A stretch of 64,000 nucleotides of DNA from Bacteroides sp. Its GTDB lineage: Bacteria > Bacteroidota > Bacteroidia > Bacteroidales > Bacteroidaceae. Location: positions 24,367 through 88,366 of the forward strand of contig NZ_JASLER010000081.1 of NCBI RefSeq assembly GCF_030151085.1, read 5' to 3'. Below the pieces are notes generated by a model. It saw nothing but the letters and a program-made list of their open reading frames with translations. It was not told the origin of the DNA and searched no databases. Positions 52,649 through 61,574 of the stretch are shown in pieces (the first letter of the stretch is position 1; the number at the start of each line of letters is the position of its first letter). The position numbers were made by a program, and so were the translations under genes.

Positions 52649-54115
52649 TTACTCATCCTTAGGCTCTTTCAGCAAGTCAGGAATCTGAGTATATTGGTTG
52701 AAAGGAAGCGGCAGCAGTGCCTTGTCTTCCGACCAACCTTTCAATTCGGTTTTTGCCAATCCGGTACGTACAAGGTCATTGTAACGCTCACCCCATTCGC
52801 ACATAAACTCCATGCGACGTTCGTCCATAACTTGTTGGAAAGTTACGTTGGTGAGTTCCGGCATCTTAGCACGTCTTCTTACTTCATTGAAGGGGGCATC
52901 ACCATTTTTACCATTTTTGATCTTTGCTTCTGCATTCATCAACAAGACATCGGCATAGCGGAAGATACGGGCATTGTTGTTGGTTCCATATTTCGTACGA
53001 CCGGGAGTCAATTGGTTAAGCGGTGTATAAGCTTTACCATTCCAGCAGTCAGTCTTTTCCGGATTTGGTTGTGGTTGGATTACATCACCATCCGGAGTAG
53101 TTGTACCGGCTAATAGGAATGAAGTGGTGGCGCGTATCGTTTCTCCACGTTCGTAGGCCCAATCGCGGAAGGATTTTAAAATACCGCAATCTCCCCACCC
53201 GCTAATGTCACTACCGGCATTGTTAGGACCTTGGCAAACAAACCATTGATCACCGTCAATCAAATCACCGGAACCATTGCCGAAGTCAGTCATCTGGCAT
53301 TCGAACATAGATTCATCGCAAAGTTTGCCGGGAATCTTCCACAGTTGATAGAAGTCGGGGTAGAGTGAGAAATTGCCATGTTCGATGATATCGTTGGTCA
53401 GTTCTTCTACCTTTGTATAGTTTCCCATATTCAGATGAACTTTAGCTGCCAGCATTTCGGCAGAGAAGGCTGTTACAGCTCCTTTGTGTTCGCTTTGGTT
53501 AGGGCGGATGCGCGGCATGTTATCAATACCGTATTGCAGGTCTTCCAATATGTATTTGTTTACTGCATTGGCGGTAGAACGGCTCAGATCAACCTGATTG
53601 TTGTCACGGAGAATGGTCACAGCTCCAAATGCTTGTACTAAACGGTAGTAGGCATAGGCACGCATGAATTGAACTTCACCACGATAGGCTTTGTAGTTCT
53701 TCATATCACTATCATTGGTGATATTCTGTGCATACAAGTCCAATGATTCTACAGCTGCATTAGCAGTTTTGATGATATTGTAGTATTGCATCCACAGTTC
53801 GTTGAATCCCCAAAAAGAGTCGTTATACTTGTATATGCTCAAATTATAATAGTCACTGTCATTCCACTGACCACTGAATACGTCTTGGTCGCGGATAGTA
53901 GTCACTTCCCAAATCACCCAATGCAAACCGCTGGTACGAATTTTTGCATATACACCCGATACCGGTTGATACATATTACTGATATTGGTATAATCCACCT
54001 TCTGCTCGGGAACCTTACCTTCGGGCTCTTTATCCAGAAAATCATTACAGGATGCAAATGACAACACCATTAAGGCGGACATTAAATATAGTAAAGGTCT
54101 TATGATTGTTTTCAT
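52649..54115 (-). CDS. SusD/RagB-family lipoprotein, PUL C copy 1
   Basis: The 488-aa lipoprotein has a lipobox FASC followed by NDFLDKEPEGKVP. SusD hallmarks include NISNMYQPVSGVYAKI, GEVQFMRAYAYYRLVQAFG, RYADVLLMNAEAKIKNG and MDERRMEFMCEWGERYNDLVR. It pairs with the SusC ending 28 bp upstream. It is clearly different from the SusD at 61575-63095 (length 488 against 506 and little continuous identity), although the enzymes of the two copies are nearly alike. Confidence 0.94.
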   Translation of the reverse strand: MKTIIRPLLYLMSALMVLSFASCNDFLDKEPEGKVPEQKVDYTNISNMYQPVSGVYAKIRTSGLHWVIWEVTTIRDQDVFSGQWNDSDYYNLSIYKYNDSFWGFNELWMQYYNIIKTANAAVESLDLYAQNITNDSDMKNYKAYRGEVQFMRAYAYYRLVQAFGAVTILRDNNQVDLSRSTANAVNKYILEDLQYGIDNMPRIRPNQSEHKGAVTAFSAEMLAAKVHLNMGNYTKVEELTNDIIEHGNFSLYPDFYQLWKIPGKLCDESMFECQMTDFGNGSGDLIDGDQWFVCQGPNNAGSDISGWGDCGILKSFRDWAYERGETIRATTSFLLAGTTTPDGDVIQPQPNPEKTDCWNGKAYTPLNQLTPGRTKYGTNNNARIFRYADVLLMNAEAKIKNGKNGDAPFNEVRRRAKMPELTNVTFQQVMDERRMEFMCEWGERYNDLVRTGLAKTELKGWSEDKALLPLPFNQYTQIPDLLKEPKDE

Positions 54116-54143
54116 TAGTTCTTATTTATTAATGTGTTATTGA

Positions 54144-57100
54144 CTAGAAATCGAATCTCACTCCAAACGTATAGGTCGATGTCAAAGGATATACCTCTGT
54201 ATCCCAACCTTGGCTGTCAGACAACTCGGGAGAGAAAGCATTGGCCTTGAAAGTAGTGAACGGACGATCTGCAGTGAAACTCAGGCGTACTCCCGGCATG
54301 ATGTAGTTGCCCATCTTGATGTTACGGAAAGTATAACCTAATGTAATGTTCTGAATGCGGAAATAGTCTGCACTTTCTACAAAGTAAGAGCTATATTTCT
54401 GGTCGCTTACGTTCCAAGGTTTCAACAGAGCGGCAGCCGATGGATTGCTGTTGGTAGAACCCGGGCCTGTCCAACGGTTCTCGTATTGAGCACGGTCGAA
54501 GTTGTAATTCTGAGAAGAGTAACGAAGCGCACGTTTGCGGTTGAACATTTGGGCTCCGGCTTGACCGTAAGTAGTCAACTGGAAGTCGAGGTTCTTGTAA
54601 TTCAGACCGAGGTTAATGCCGTATGTAAAGTTGGGAATGTATGATCCCAAAGTAGTACGGTCGTTACCATCAAGAACCTTGTTTCCGTCGAGGTCGGCAT
54701 ATTTCAAGTCACCCGGTACACAACCGTTGGCTACTGCGATGGGGTCAGCAGCAATCTCTTCTTCTGTCTGATAAACACCGATCATCTTGAAGCCATAGAA
54801 AGAGTTCATTTCTTTGCCTACGATGTTAACAGTTTTACCGCCACGGATGATGCTATTGCCATTCAGGGATTTCACACGATTTCTCAAAGTAGAGATATTG
54901 ACACCGATGTTGTAAGAGAAGTCACTGCCGATCTTGTCAGTCCAATTAGCACTTACATCAATACCCGAGTTCAGAATCTTACCATAGTTACCGGCAAGGG
55001 TAGTGGTACTAAAGGGCAGAAGCGGAGCGATAACGGCATTGTTGGTCATGCGGTGGTAGTAGTCTACATCAATGTTCAGACGGTTATCGAGTGTGATAAG
55101 GTTTACACCTGCATTCCATTCTTCTACAACTTCCCATGCCAACCAGCTGAAGTAAGTATTGTTCTGGTAACCGGGAATAGTAGAATTGCCGAATACACCA
55201 GATGAGCCGTTACCTGTAGAGATAGATGCGAAACCGTCGCTTGCAGAAACTTGGTCATTACCCAATTTACCCCAGCTGGCACGTACTTTCAGAAAGTCAG
55301 CCCACTTTTGGTTTTTCATGAATGATTCTTCTGAGAGAACCCATGCAGCACCTACGGATGGGAAGTAGCCCCATTTTTCTTGATATTTGCTTGAACCATC
55401 GGCACGCATCGTAAACATCAACAGATATTTGTCAGCATAGTTATAGTTCAGACGAGCGAAGTAGGAAACGCCACGATAGCAGTAACCATCATCTTTCACA
55501 GTAGCACCAGCTGCGTCACCGTTCTTGATGTACCAATATTCGTCGGCACCTTCGGGAACATTACTTGCTTTACCTTCAAACATACGCCATTGTTCTTGGC
55601 GCATAGAGTAACCCGCCATGGCACCAAACTTATGTTTGCCCCATTGCTCATTGTAGGTCAGGGTGTTATCCCAAATATAGTTGTAGTACTTGTTTTCGTT
55701 CTTTGTCAACTGAGTAGAAGCTGATTGCTGCCAGCTGCTTACATAATACTTCGGCGTAAACTCACGACCTTGGGTAGAGAGGAAACTATAAGAATAGTTG
55801 GTACGGAAATTCAGTTTGCTAGGAATGAGGTCAACCTGTGCATAGAAGTTACTCAACACTTGATAGTTTTCCTTGCTTGAGTCGAAATACTTGGCTGTTG
55901 CAACGGGATTATGGAAGTTTGATGTATAACCGAGTGCATCAGGTGAACCGAATTTATAGGGGAATGCCTTATCATTGCTTTCGTCATAAAGTGCTACGAT
56001 AGGAGGGCAGTTGAAAGCCTTTTGCCAAGCTTGGTTGTTAGGAACCTGCTGGGTAGAGTTGCTGAATAATCCGTTGAAACCTACTTTCAACCAGCTGGTT
56101 GCATCAAAATCCAAAGAACCACGGAAGTTCATACGCTTGTAGTTATTGTCTACATCCATGATACCATCCTGATACAAATAACTTGCACCTACAGAGTAAA
56201 CAGCTTTGTCCGAACCACCATTGATGTTCAAACTATGATTAGTAATAGCTGCTGTGCGCAGAAGGTGGTCGTACCAGTTGTTATCGGCACCGTATGTCCA
56301 GTCATGGAAGTCAGAACTTGAACGGTCACCACCGTATTTGTCGATAGATTTCACGAAATGTTCCTGATAGGCAGCATAGTTACCTTCGAGCAACATGGTG
56401 GCATACTCTTGGGAATTACAAAGTTCGAGTACATTTGATGCTTTCTGGATACCTACATAACCGTCGTATGTAATTTTAGTCTTTTGGTTACGTGCACCTT
56501 TCTTGGTAGTGATAAGTACTACACCGTTTGCTGCGCGTACACCGTAGATAGCGGCTGCCGAAGCGTCTTTCAATATAGACATTTCTTGAATATCAGCATT
56601 GTTCAGGAAGTTGATATTATCGTAGAACATGCCGTCTACTACGAACAACGGTTTACTGTTAGAGAAAGAACCGATACCACGGATTTGTACAGTAGGACCT
56701 TCGCCCGGAGCACCATTGTTTACGATGTTCACACCGGGAACTTTACCTTGCAGTGCTGCCATAGGTGTAGTAGAAGGAGTTGCACTCAATGCTTCGCCTT
56801 TTACTACGGTGATAGGTGCTGTCAGGTCTTTGGCTTTTGCTGCACCATAACCAATAACAACAACCTCTTCCAATTGCTGTGTATCGTCTTTCAGTTTTAC
56901 ATTGATAATTGACTGGCCGTTTACTTTAACTTCCTGTGTCAACATACCAATATAACTAACGATAAGTGTCGCATTTCCCGGTACATTGCTTAAAGTGTAC
57001 TCTCCATCCAGATTGGTAACTACACCATTACTAGTACCTTGTACAAGGATGGATACTCCAATCAGCGGTTCGCTGGTTGCATCGGTTACGATACCTTTCA

Positions 57101-57206
57101 CTGTTCTAGTCTGGGAAAATGCCGGCATTGCTGCCATTAATAGGCATGCCATCAAGAATAGACTCTTAAGCCATGAGGCTTTTTTAAGAAGATGTGTTCT
57201 CTTCAT
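54144..57206 (-). CDS. SusC/RagA-type TonB-linked transporter, PUL C copy 1
   Basis: The 1020-aa protein has a signal peptide ending in PAFSQ, then TRTVKGIVTDATSEPLIGVSI, the signature LEEVVVIGYGAAKAKD, a plug ending AAIYGVRAANGVVLITTKKG, and a barrel closing with STYTFGVRFDF. It is expected to import beta-1,2-gluco-oligosaccharides with its SusD. The transcript should start near 57276 from the promoter at 57283-57315, placing a 10-bp stem-loop at the very 5' end of the message. Confidence 0.95.
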   Translation of the reverse strand: MKRTHLLKKASWLKSLFLMACLLMAAMPAFSQTRTVKGIVTDATSEPLIGVSILVQGTSNGVVTNLDGEYTLSNVPGNATLIVSYIGMLTQEVKVNGQSIINVKLKDDTQQLEEVVVIGYGAAKAKDLTAPITVVKGEALSATPSTTPMAALQGKVPGVNIVNNGAPGEGPTVQIRGIGSFSNSKPLFVVDGMFYDNINFLNNADIQEMSILKDASAAAIYGVRAANGVVLITTKKGARNQKTKITYDGYVGIQKASNVLELCNSQEYATMLLEGNYAAYQEHFVKSIDKYGGDRSSSDFHDWTYGADNNWYDHLLRTAAITNHSLNINGGSDKAVYSVGASYLYQDGIMDVDNNYKRMNFRGSLDFDATSWLKVGFNGLFSNSTQQVPNNQAWQKAFNCPPIVALYDESNDKAFPYKFGSPDALGYTSNFHNPVATAKYFDSSKENYQVLSNFYAQVDLIPSKLNFRTNYSYSFLSTQGREFTPKYYVSSWQQSASTQLTKNENKYYNYIWDNTLTYNEQWGKHKFGAMAGYSMRQEQWRMFEGKASNVPEGADEYWYIKNGDAAGATVKDDGYCYRGVSYFARLNYNYADKYLLMFTMRADGSSKYQEKWGYFPSVGAAWVLSEESFMKNQKWADFLKVRASWGKLGNDQVSASDGFASISTGNGSSGVFGNSTIPGYQNNTYFSWLAWEVVEEWNAGVNLITLDNRLNIDVDYYHRMTNNAVIAPLLPFSTTTLAGNYGKILNSGIDVSANWTDKIGSDFSYNIGVNISTLRNRVKSLNGNSIIRGGKTVNIVGKEMNSFYGFKMIGVYQTEEEIAADPIAVANGCVPGDLKYADLDGNKVLDGNDRTTLGSYIPNFTYGINLGLNYKNLDFQLTTYGQAGAQMFNRKRALRYSSQNYNFDRAQYENRWTGPGSTNSNPSAAALLKPWNVSDQKYSSYFVESADYFRIQNITLGYTFRNIKMGNYIMPGVRLSFTADRPFTTFKANAFSPELSDSQGWDTEVYPLTSTYTFGVRFDF

Positions 57207-57238
57207 TGCATTAAAATTATTAGTGGATAACTCATTTT

Positions 57239-57276
57239 AGTTGATTCGTCGCTTTGTGTAGTGTTTCGAATCAACT
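57239..57276 (-). promoter_or_regulatory. 5'-end stem-loop in the SusC leader
   Basis: AGTTGATTCG (57239-57248) and CGAATCAACT (57267-57276) are perfect inverses with an 18-nt loop. The stem base coincides with the predicted transcription start, so the message would begin with a stable hairpin. Confidence 0.6.
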
Positions 57277-57282
57277 TCATGG

Positions 57283-57315
57283 CAAATGTATGGAAATCAA
57301 TATATGGGATACAAA
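57283..57315 (-). promoter_or_regulatory. Promoter of the SusC operon, PUL C copy 1
   Basis: CAAATGTA (57283-57290) reads TACATTTG on the minus strand and CAAA (57312-57315) gives TTTG 21 nt upstream: a full Bacteroides promoter about 77 bp before the ATG. Confidence 0.7.
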
Positions 57316-57532
57316 AAAGGTATTCACCAACAATACATATCTCTAAAAATTAACAAATAGGAGACTACTTATTTACTACTCAAAATAAATTAAGATACTG
57401 TTATGCAGTACAATAGCGTAGAGAAAAGTAATTTGTGAGATCTTCTCTCATTTCAATGAAAGATGTGAATTAAGTATTTGAAATTGAAGAAAATTCGCTT
57501 GCCGTTTGTTTGCTTATGGTAGTAAATTCTAT

Positions 57533-57610
57533 TTTTAGCCACATGTTACACGGATTTTCTGTAGAATAACAATGTTAAAACTACAAAATCCGTGTAACCC
57601 GTGGCTAAAA
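57533..57610. terminator. Long inverted repeat after GH144 copy 2
   Basis: Left arm 57533-57564 and right arm 57581-57610 pair over about 28 bases. TTTTAGCCAC and GTTACACGGATTTT match their inverses exactly, separated by a 2-base mismatch and then a 2-base bulge, with a 16-nt loop. Runs of T on both sides suit a terminator in either direction. The remaining sequence between 57316 and 57532 shows nothing clear. Confidence 0.75.
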
Positions 57611-57635
57611 TATGGTTTGTAGGAATCGGTTTATC

Positions 57636-58967
57636 TCATTTGTTCTCCGAGAAGCCTAATTTCTTCAAACCATTTTGTACATCCGGATGGCTCATAAATA
57701 GCTTCCAAAGTAATCCGGTTCGATAATTCTCGATCATTACTACTATGGGACCTTGGTCGATGGCAAGATAGCGTTGCGGATACCAATTGTCTGTTTCGCT
57801 GAAAGCATCATAGAAACCATAAGGGCCGAAGACTTTATCTCCCATATTATAGAGGTGACGCATTACTTGCAACGATTCTTCCGGTGTGTAGACAATAGAA
57901 GAAAGGGCGGCAGTAGGTGAGATGACGCCCAGGTCTTCACCTTCATTGGGGGCATGGGCGGCATAGCCATTAACCGAATAACTAGCTGTCAATCCCCAAC
58001 AATCCGGACCAAAACCTTTGTAATGCTTCGGATTGCGAATGCAATAAGCACGGTTTACGAGAGTCAAGTTACGCATCTCATTGAAATAGTCGCTACAATA
58101 TTCATCTTTCAATCCGGTAGGGTTGAGACCGAGGAAGGAATACTGTGCCCAGAAGAGGGGACCGGCTTGGGTGCCTTGATAACGTAGATCCAGCTTGATG
58201 CCTTCTACCAAATGCGGCTCGACAATAGCACCATTTTGTGCCCATCCATCGTGATAAACGGCAGCAGGAACACCATGGCTAGGTGAGGCGGCGGCAAGAA
58301 TGTACGTGATGAGGCATTCATTATAGCCGTGTAGGGGGAAGTTCATTGCCCAACCATATTCGGGACTCCAATGCCAGTAGAGTACATTTTGGTCACCTTG
58401 GCGGTAATAGTTCCAGTCTACTTCCCGCCATAACTTGTCGATGCGGGCGGCGAGGGCTTTTTCTTGCTCATTGCCGTTGACGTAATATTGGTGTACGGTT
58501 AGTAAGGCTTGCATGATGAAAGCTGTTTCCACCAAATCACCACCATTATCTTTCTGTCCGAAAGGTTTCGCTTTACCGGTATCACCATACCACCAGTGAG
58601 GGTATGCGCCGTGGAAACGGTCGGCTGTTTCGAGGAAGGAGACAATCTTCTCCATGCGGGCAAGACCTTCTTCACGGGTGACGTAGCTACGGTCGATACC
58701 TGTGAGAATGGCCATGATACCAAAACCACTGCCACCGGAAGTTATCACATTCTGATCGTTTAGTTCGTAGATACCGTCCATGTGGATGCGTTCGCGCGCC
58801 AGTCCACTGTTAGGTTCGGCACCCTCCCAAAAGTAATTGAAAGTACGGCGCTGTACAGTGTCCATCAGTTGGTCGTCACTAAGTTGTGCCGGGCTTGCTG
58901 CCGGGCTTTTACATTGTGTAAAGCCCAGCAGTATGCTGATTAAGAGGAAACTGAATTTAATCTTCAT
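57636..58967 (-). CDS. GH144-like endo-beta-1,2-glucanase, copy 2
   Basis: The 443-aa lipoprotein (lipobox GFTQC) has the same length as the copy at 47799-49130 and matches it over most of its length, including RRTFNYFWEGAEPNSGLARER, FHGAYPHWWYGDTG and NWYPQRYLAIDQGPI. Differences are scattered substitutions, for example ELNDQN for PENDQN. It lies 11 bp after the GH3 stop, so both are translated from one message. It is the last gene of the upstream PUL C copy and is followed by a long inverted repeat. Confidence 0.86.
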   Translation of the reverse strand: MKIKFSFLLISILLGFTQCKSPAASPAQLSDDQLMDTVQRRTFNYFWEGAEPNSGLARERIHMDGIYELNDQNVITSGGSGFGIMAILTGIDRSYVTREEGLARMEKIVSFLETADRFHGAYPHWWYGDTGKAKPFGQKDNGGDLVETAFIMQALLTVHQYYVNGNEQEKALAARIDKLWREVDWNYYRQGDQNVLYWHWSPEYGWAMNFPLHGYNECLITYILAAASPSHGVPAAVYHDGWAQNGAIVEPHLVEGIKLDLRYQGTQAGPLFWAQYSFLGLNPTGLKDEYCSDYFNEMRNLTLVNRAYCIRNPKHYKGFGPDCWGLTASYSVNGYAAHAPNEGEDLGVISPTAALSSIVYTPEESLQVMRHLYNMGDKVFGPYGFYDAFSETDNWYPQRYLAIDQGPIVVMIENYRTGLLWKLFMSHPDVQNGLKKLGFSENK

Positions 58968-58978
58968 ATAGGTATATG

Positions 58979-61300
58979 TTATTTTAAGGTGAGTTTCGCA
59001 CTCTTCACAGCCTGACTACTTCCACCTATCATTATAGTAAAGTCGCCGGGTTCGGCTACATAATTGAGATCGTAGTCGTAGAACCGCAATAATTCGGGAG
59101 TGATTTTGAACGATACCGTTTTGCTTTCACCTGCACGGAGGAAGATTTTTTCAAAACCTTTTAGTTCCATTACCGGACGGGTAATACTTCCTACAAGATC
59201 GCGGATATAAAGTTGGACAACTTCTGCACCATCCCGTTTACCAGTATTGGTAACCGTAACCACAGCTGTGCTGGAACCATTCTGCCCCAAAGTCGGAGTA
59301 CTTAATGCAATGTCACTATATTGGAAAATAGTATATGATAAACCATAACCGAATGGATATAGCGGATCATTATCTACGTCCAGATAATTAGTGCGGAACT
59401 TTTCGAACCATTTGCCTTCTGCCAATGGACGACCTGTATTCTTATGATTGTAGAATAAAGGTATCTGACCTACGTTCTTCGGGAATGTCATCGTCAGCTT
59501 ACCACTTGGATTAATATCTCCAAACAATACATCTCCGATGGCGTATGCTGCTTCACTACCACCGAACCATACATTCAGAATAGCAGGTACATTTTCCTGC
59601 TCCCAAGTCAACGTCAATGGGCGACCGGTGAAGAGCGTTAAAACGACCGGCTTCCCGGTTAGCAATAGAGCTTGCAATAGAGTACGTTGTACATCGGGGA
59701 TATTCAGTTCTGTACGGCTGGAACTTTCACCACTCATCTCAGAAGATTCGCCGAGTGCGGCAACTATAACATCTGCACCGGCAGCTACTTTCAGGGCTTC
59801 GTCCAAGAGTTCCTTATCTGTGCGTTTATCACGATTTAAAGAACGACCGAACATGGTGGCACGCTCTTCGTAAGCGGCATCACTAATCAAATTACTACCT
59901 TTGGCATAGGTGATGTTCACTTGTCCAGCCATCATTTCTTTCAGTCCTTCGTACAGAGAAGGATAATCGTTCAGGCGTGCAGCTACACTCCACGTGCCCG
60001 GCATGTTGCTACGAGTATTTCCCAATGGACCGATAACGGCAACTGTGCCTTGCTTTGCCAATGGCAATACGGGAGCTAAACCGGGAAGAACCGGTTGATT
60101 CTTTAATAACACAAAGCTTTCGCTTGCGATCTTGCGGGCTACGTCGCGGTGCTCTTTGGTGAAAATATCGCGTGCGGGACGGTTCGGATCACAATATTTA
60201 TAGGGGTTTTCAAACAACCCCAATTTGTATTTGGCTTCAAGGATACGACGACAGGCTGTGTCCAGTGTCTTCATGGTTATTTTACCTTCCTGAAGAGATT
60301 TCTTCAGAGTGCCTACAAAGCCTTCGCTTACCATATCCATATCTACGCCGGCATTAAGGGCGCGTGCCGAAACGGTTTGCAGATCACCGATACCATGCTC
60401 TATCATTTCGGATATACCGGTAAAGTCAGTTACTACGAATCCATTGAACCCCCATTGTTTGCGCAGTACATCGGTCATCAACCATTTATTGGCAGTGGCA
60501 GGTACGCCGTCTACTTCGTTGAAGGAAGCCATTACGCTACCTACTCCAGCTTTAACAGCAGCTTCGTAAGGGTACATATATTCGTTAAACATACGATTGC
60601 GGCTCATATCCACTGTATTGTAATCACGTCCGGCTTCTCCGGCTCCATAGAGGGCGAAATGCTTTACGCAAGCCATGATTTCATCATTACGCTTCAGCTG
60701 ATCGCTCAAGTTGACACCTTGGTATCCTAGTACCATGGCTTTAGCGATGGCACCACCAAGGAAAGGGTCTTCACCATTGCCTTCACTGACGCGTCCCCAG
60801 CGTGGATCGCGACTAATATCTACCATTGGGCTAAAAGTCCAGGAAATACCGTCGGCACTGGCTTCAATAGCTGCAATTCGTGCAGACTGTTCGATAGCTG
60901 CCATATCCCAGGTGCAAGACAATCCCAGAGGAATAGGGAAAATTGTTTCGTAACCATGTATGACATCCATACCGAAGAGCAAAGGAATACCCAACCGGGA
61001 ATTTTCTACTGCCAACTTCTGTACATCTTTTATTTTAGCTACCCCTTTAAGATTAAAGAGTCCTCCAACCAAACCTTGTTCAATCTTTTTGGCTACATCG
61101 CTGCTTTTAGCCTGACCGGTGGTGATTTCTCCTGTTACAGGTAGGTTTAACTGTCCAATTTTCTCTTCTACAGTCATCTTCTTCATCAAAGCATCGATGA
61201 AGCCGTTCATATCTTGCGAAGATTTCTGCGCCTGCATAGTGGTGAACCCAAATAGGGCAGCTGCCAGCAGGAAACTTGTTCTTTTGAATACTTTCTTCAT
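58979..61300 (-). CDS. GH3 beta-glucosidase of beta-1,2-glucan type, copy 2
   Basis: The 773-aa exported enzyme (MKKVFKRTSFLLAAALFGF) matches the copy at 50222-52543 in length, domain order and nearly all motifs. These include nucleophile D292 in FVVTDFTGISEM and KHFALYGAGEAGRDYNTVDM. Substitutions are scattered and conservative. In this copy it is directly followed by GH144 with no EEP gene between. The 274-bp gap to SusD contains array C and a short stem (TATTAC / GTAATA near 61332-61349). Confidence 0.92.
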   Translation of the reverse strand: MKKVFKRTSFLLAAALFGFTTMQAQKSSQDMNGFIDALMKKMTVEEKIGQLNLPVTGEITTGQAKSSDVAKKIEQGLVGGLFNLKGVAKIKDVQKLAVENSRLGIPLLFGMDVIHGYETIFPIPLGLSCTWDMAAIEQSARIAAIEASADGISWTFSPMVDISRDPRWGRVSEGNGEDPFLGGAIAKAMVLGYQGVNLSDQLKRNDEIMACVKHFALYGAGEAGRDYNTVDMSRNRMFNEYMYPYEAAVKAGVGSVMASFNEVDGVPATANKWLMTDVLRKQWGFNGFVVTDFTGISEMIEHGIGDLQTVSARALNAGVDMDMVSEGFVGTLKKSLQEGKITMKTLDTACRRILEAKYKLGLFENPYKYCDPNRPARDIFTKEHRDVARKIASESFVLLKNQPVLPGLAPVLPLAKQGTVAVIGPLGNTRSNMPGTWSVAARLNDYPSLYEGLKEMMAGQVNITYAKGSNLISDAAYEERATMFGRSLNRDKRTDKELLDEALKVAAGADVIVAALGESSEMSGESSSRTELNIPDVQRTLLQALLLTGKPVVLTLFTGRPLTLTWEQENVPAILNVWFGGSEAAYAIGDVLFGDINPSGKLTMTFPKNVGQIPLFYNHKNTGRPLAEGKWFEKFRTNYLDVDNDPLYPFGYGLSYTIFQYSDIALSTPTLGQNGSSTAVVTVTNTGKRDGAEVVQLYIRDLVGSITRPVMELKGFEKIFLRAGESKTVSFKITPELLRFYDYDLNYVAEPGDFTIMIGGSSQAVKSAKLTLK

Positions 61301-61416
61301 TCTTAGTTCTTTATTTTTGAGTAACTGATATTACGCGAGTATGGTAATAAAGGTTGTTTGTATAATATAGAGTCTGATTATCAGCGTACTATATTTACTT
61401 GTTTGTTGCATGCCAA

Positions 61417-61526
61417 TGTAAAAGCGTTTACACTATGATGTAAGGATCGTTACTCCATATTGTAATGACCGTTACATCATATTGTAAACAGCTTTACTCC
61501 ACAGTGTAAAGAGTATGATGCTATGG
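61417..61526. repeat. 22-bp phased array C (arms TGTAA / KTTAC)
   Basis: TGTAA begins at 61417, 61439, 61461, 61483 and 61505, all exactly 22 bp apart. The first four units are TGTAA-N5-(T/G)TTAC-N7; the fifth has lost its second arm. Loops and spacers differ. The array lies in the gap between SusD and GH3 of PUL C copy 2. Confidence 0.8.
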
Positions 61527-61574
61527 GGGAAATGGTACTGTCTCCGTATCATCATTGCACTTGCGTAACATGAG

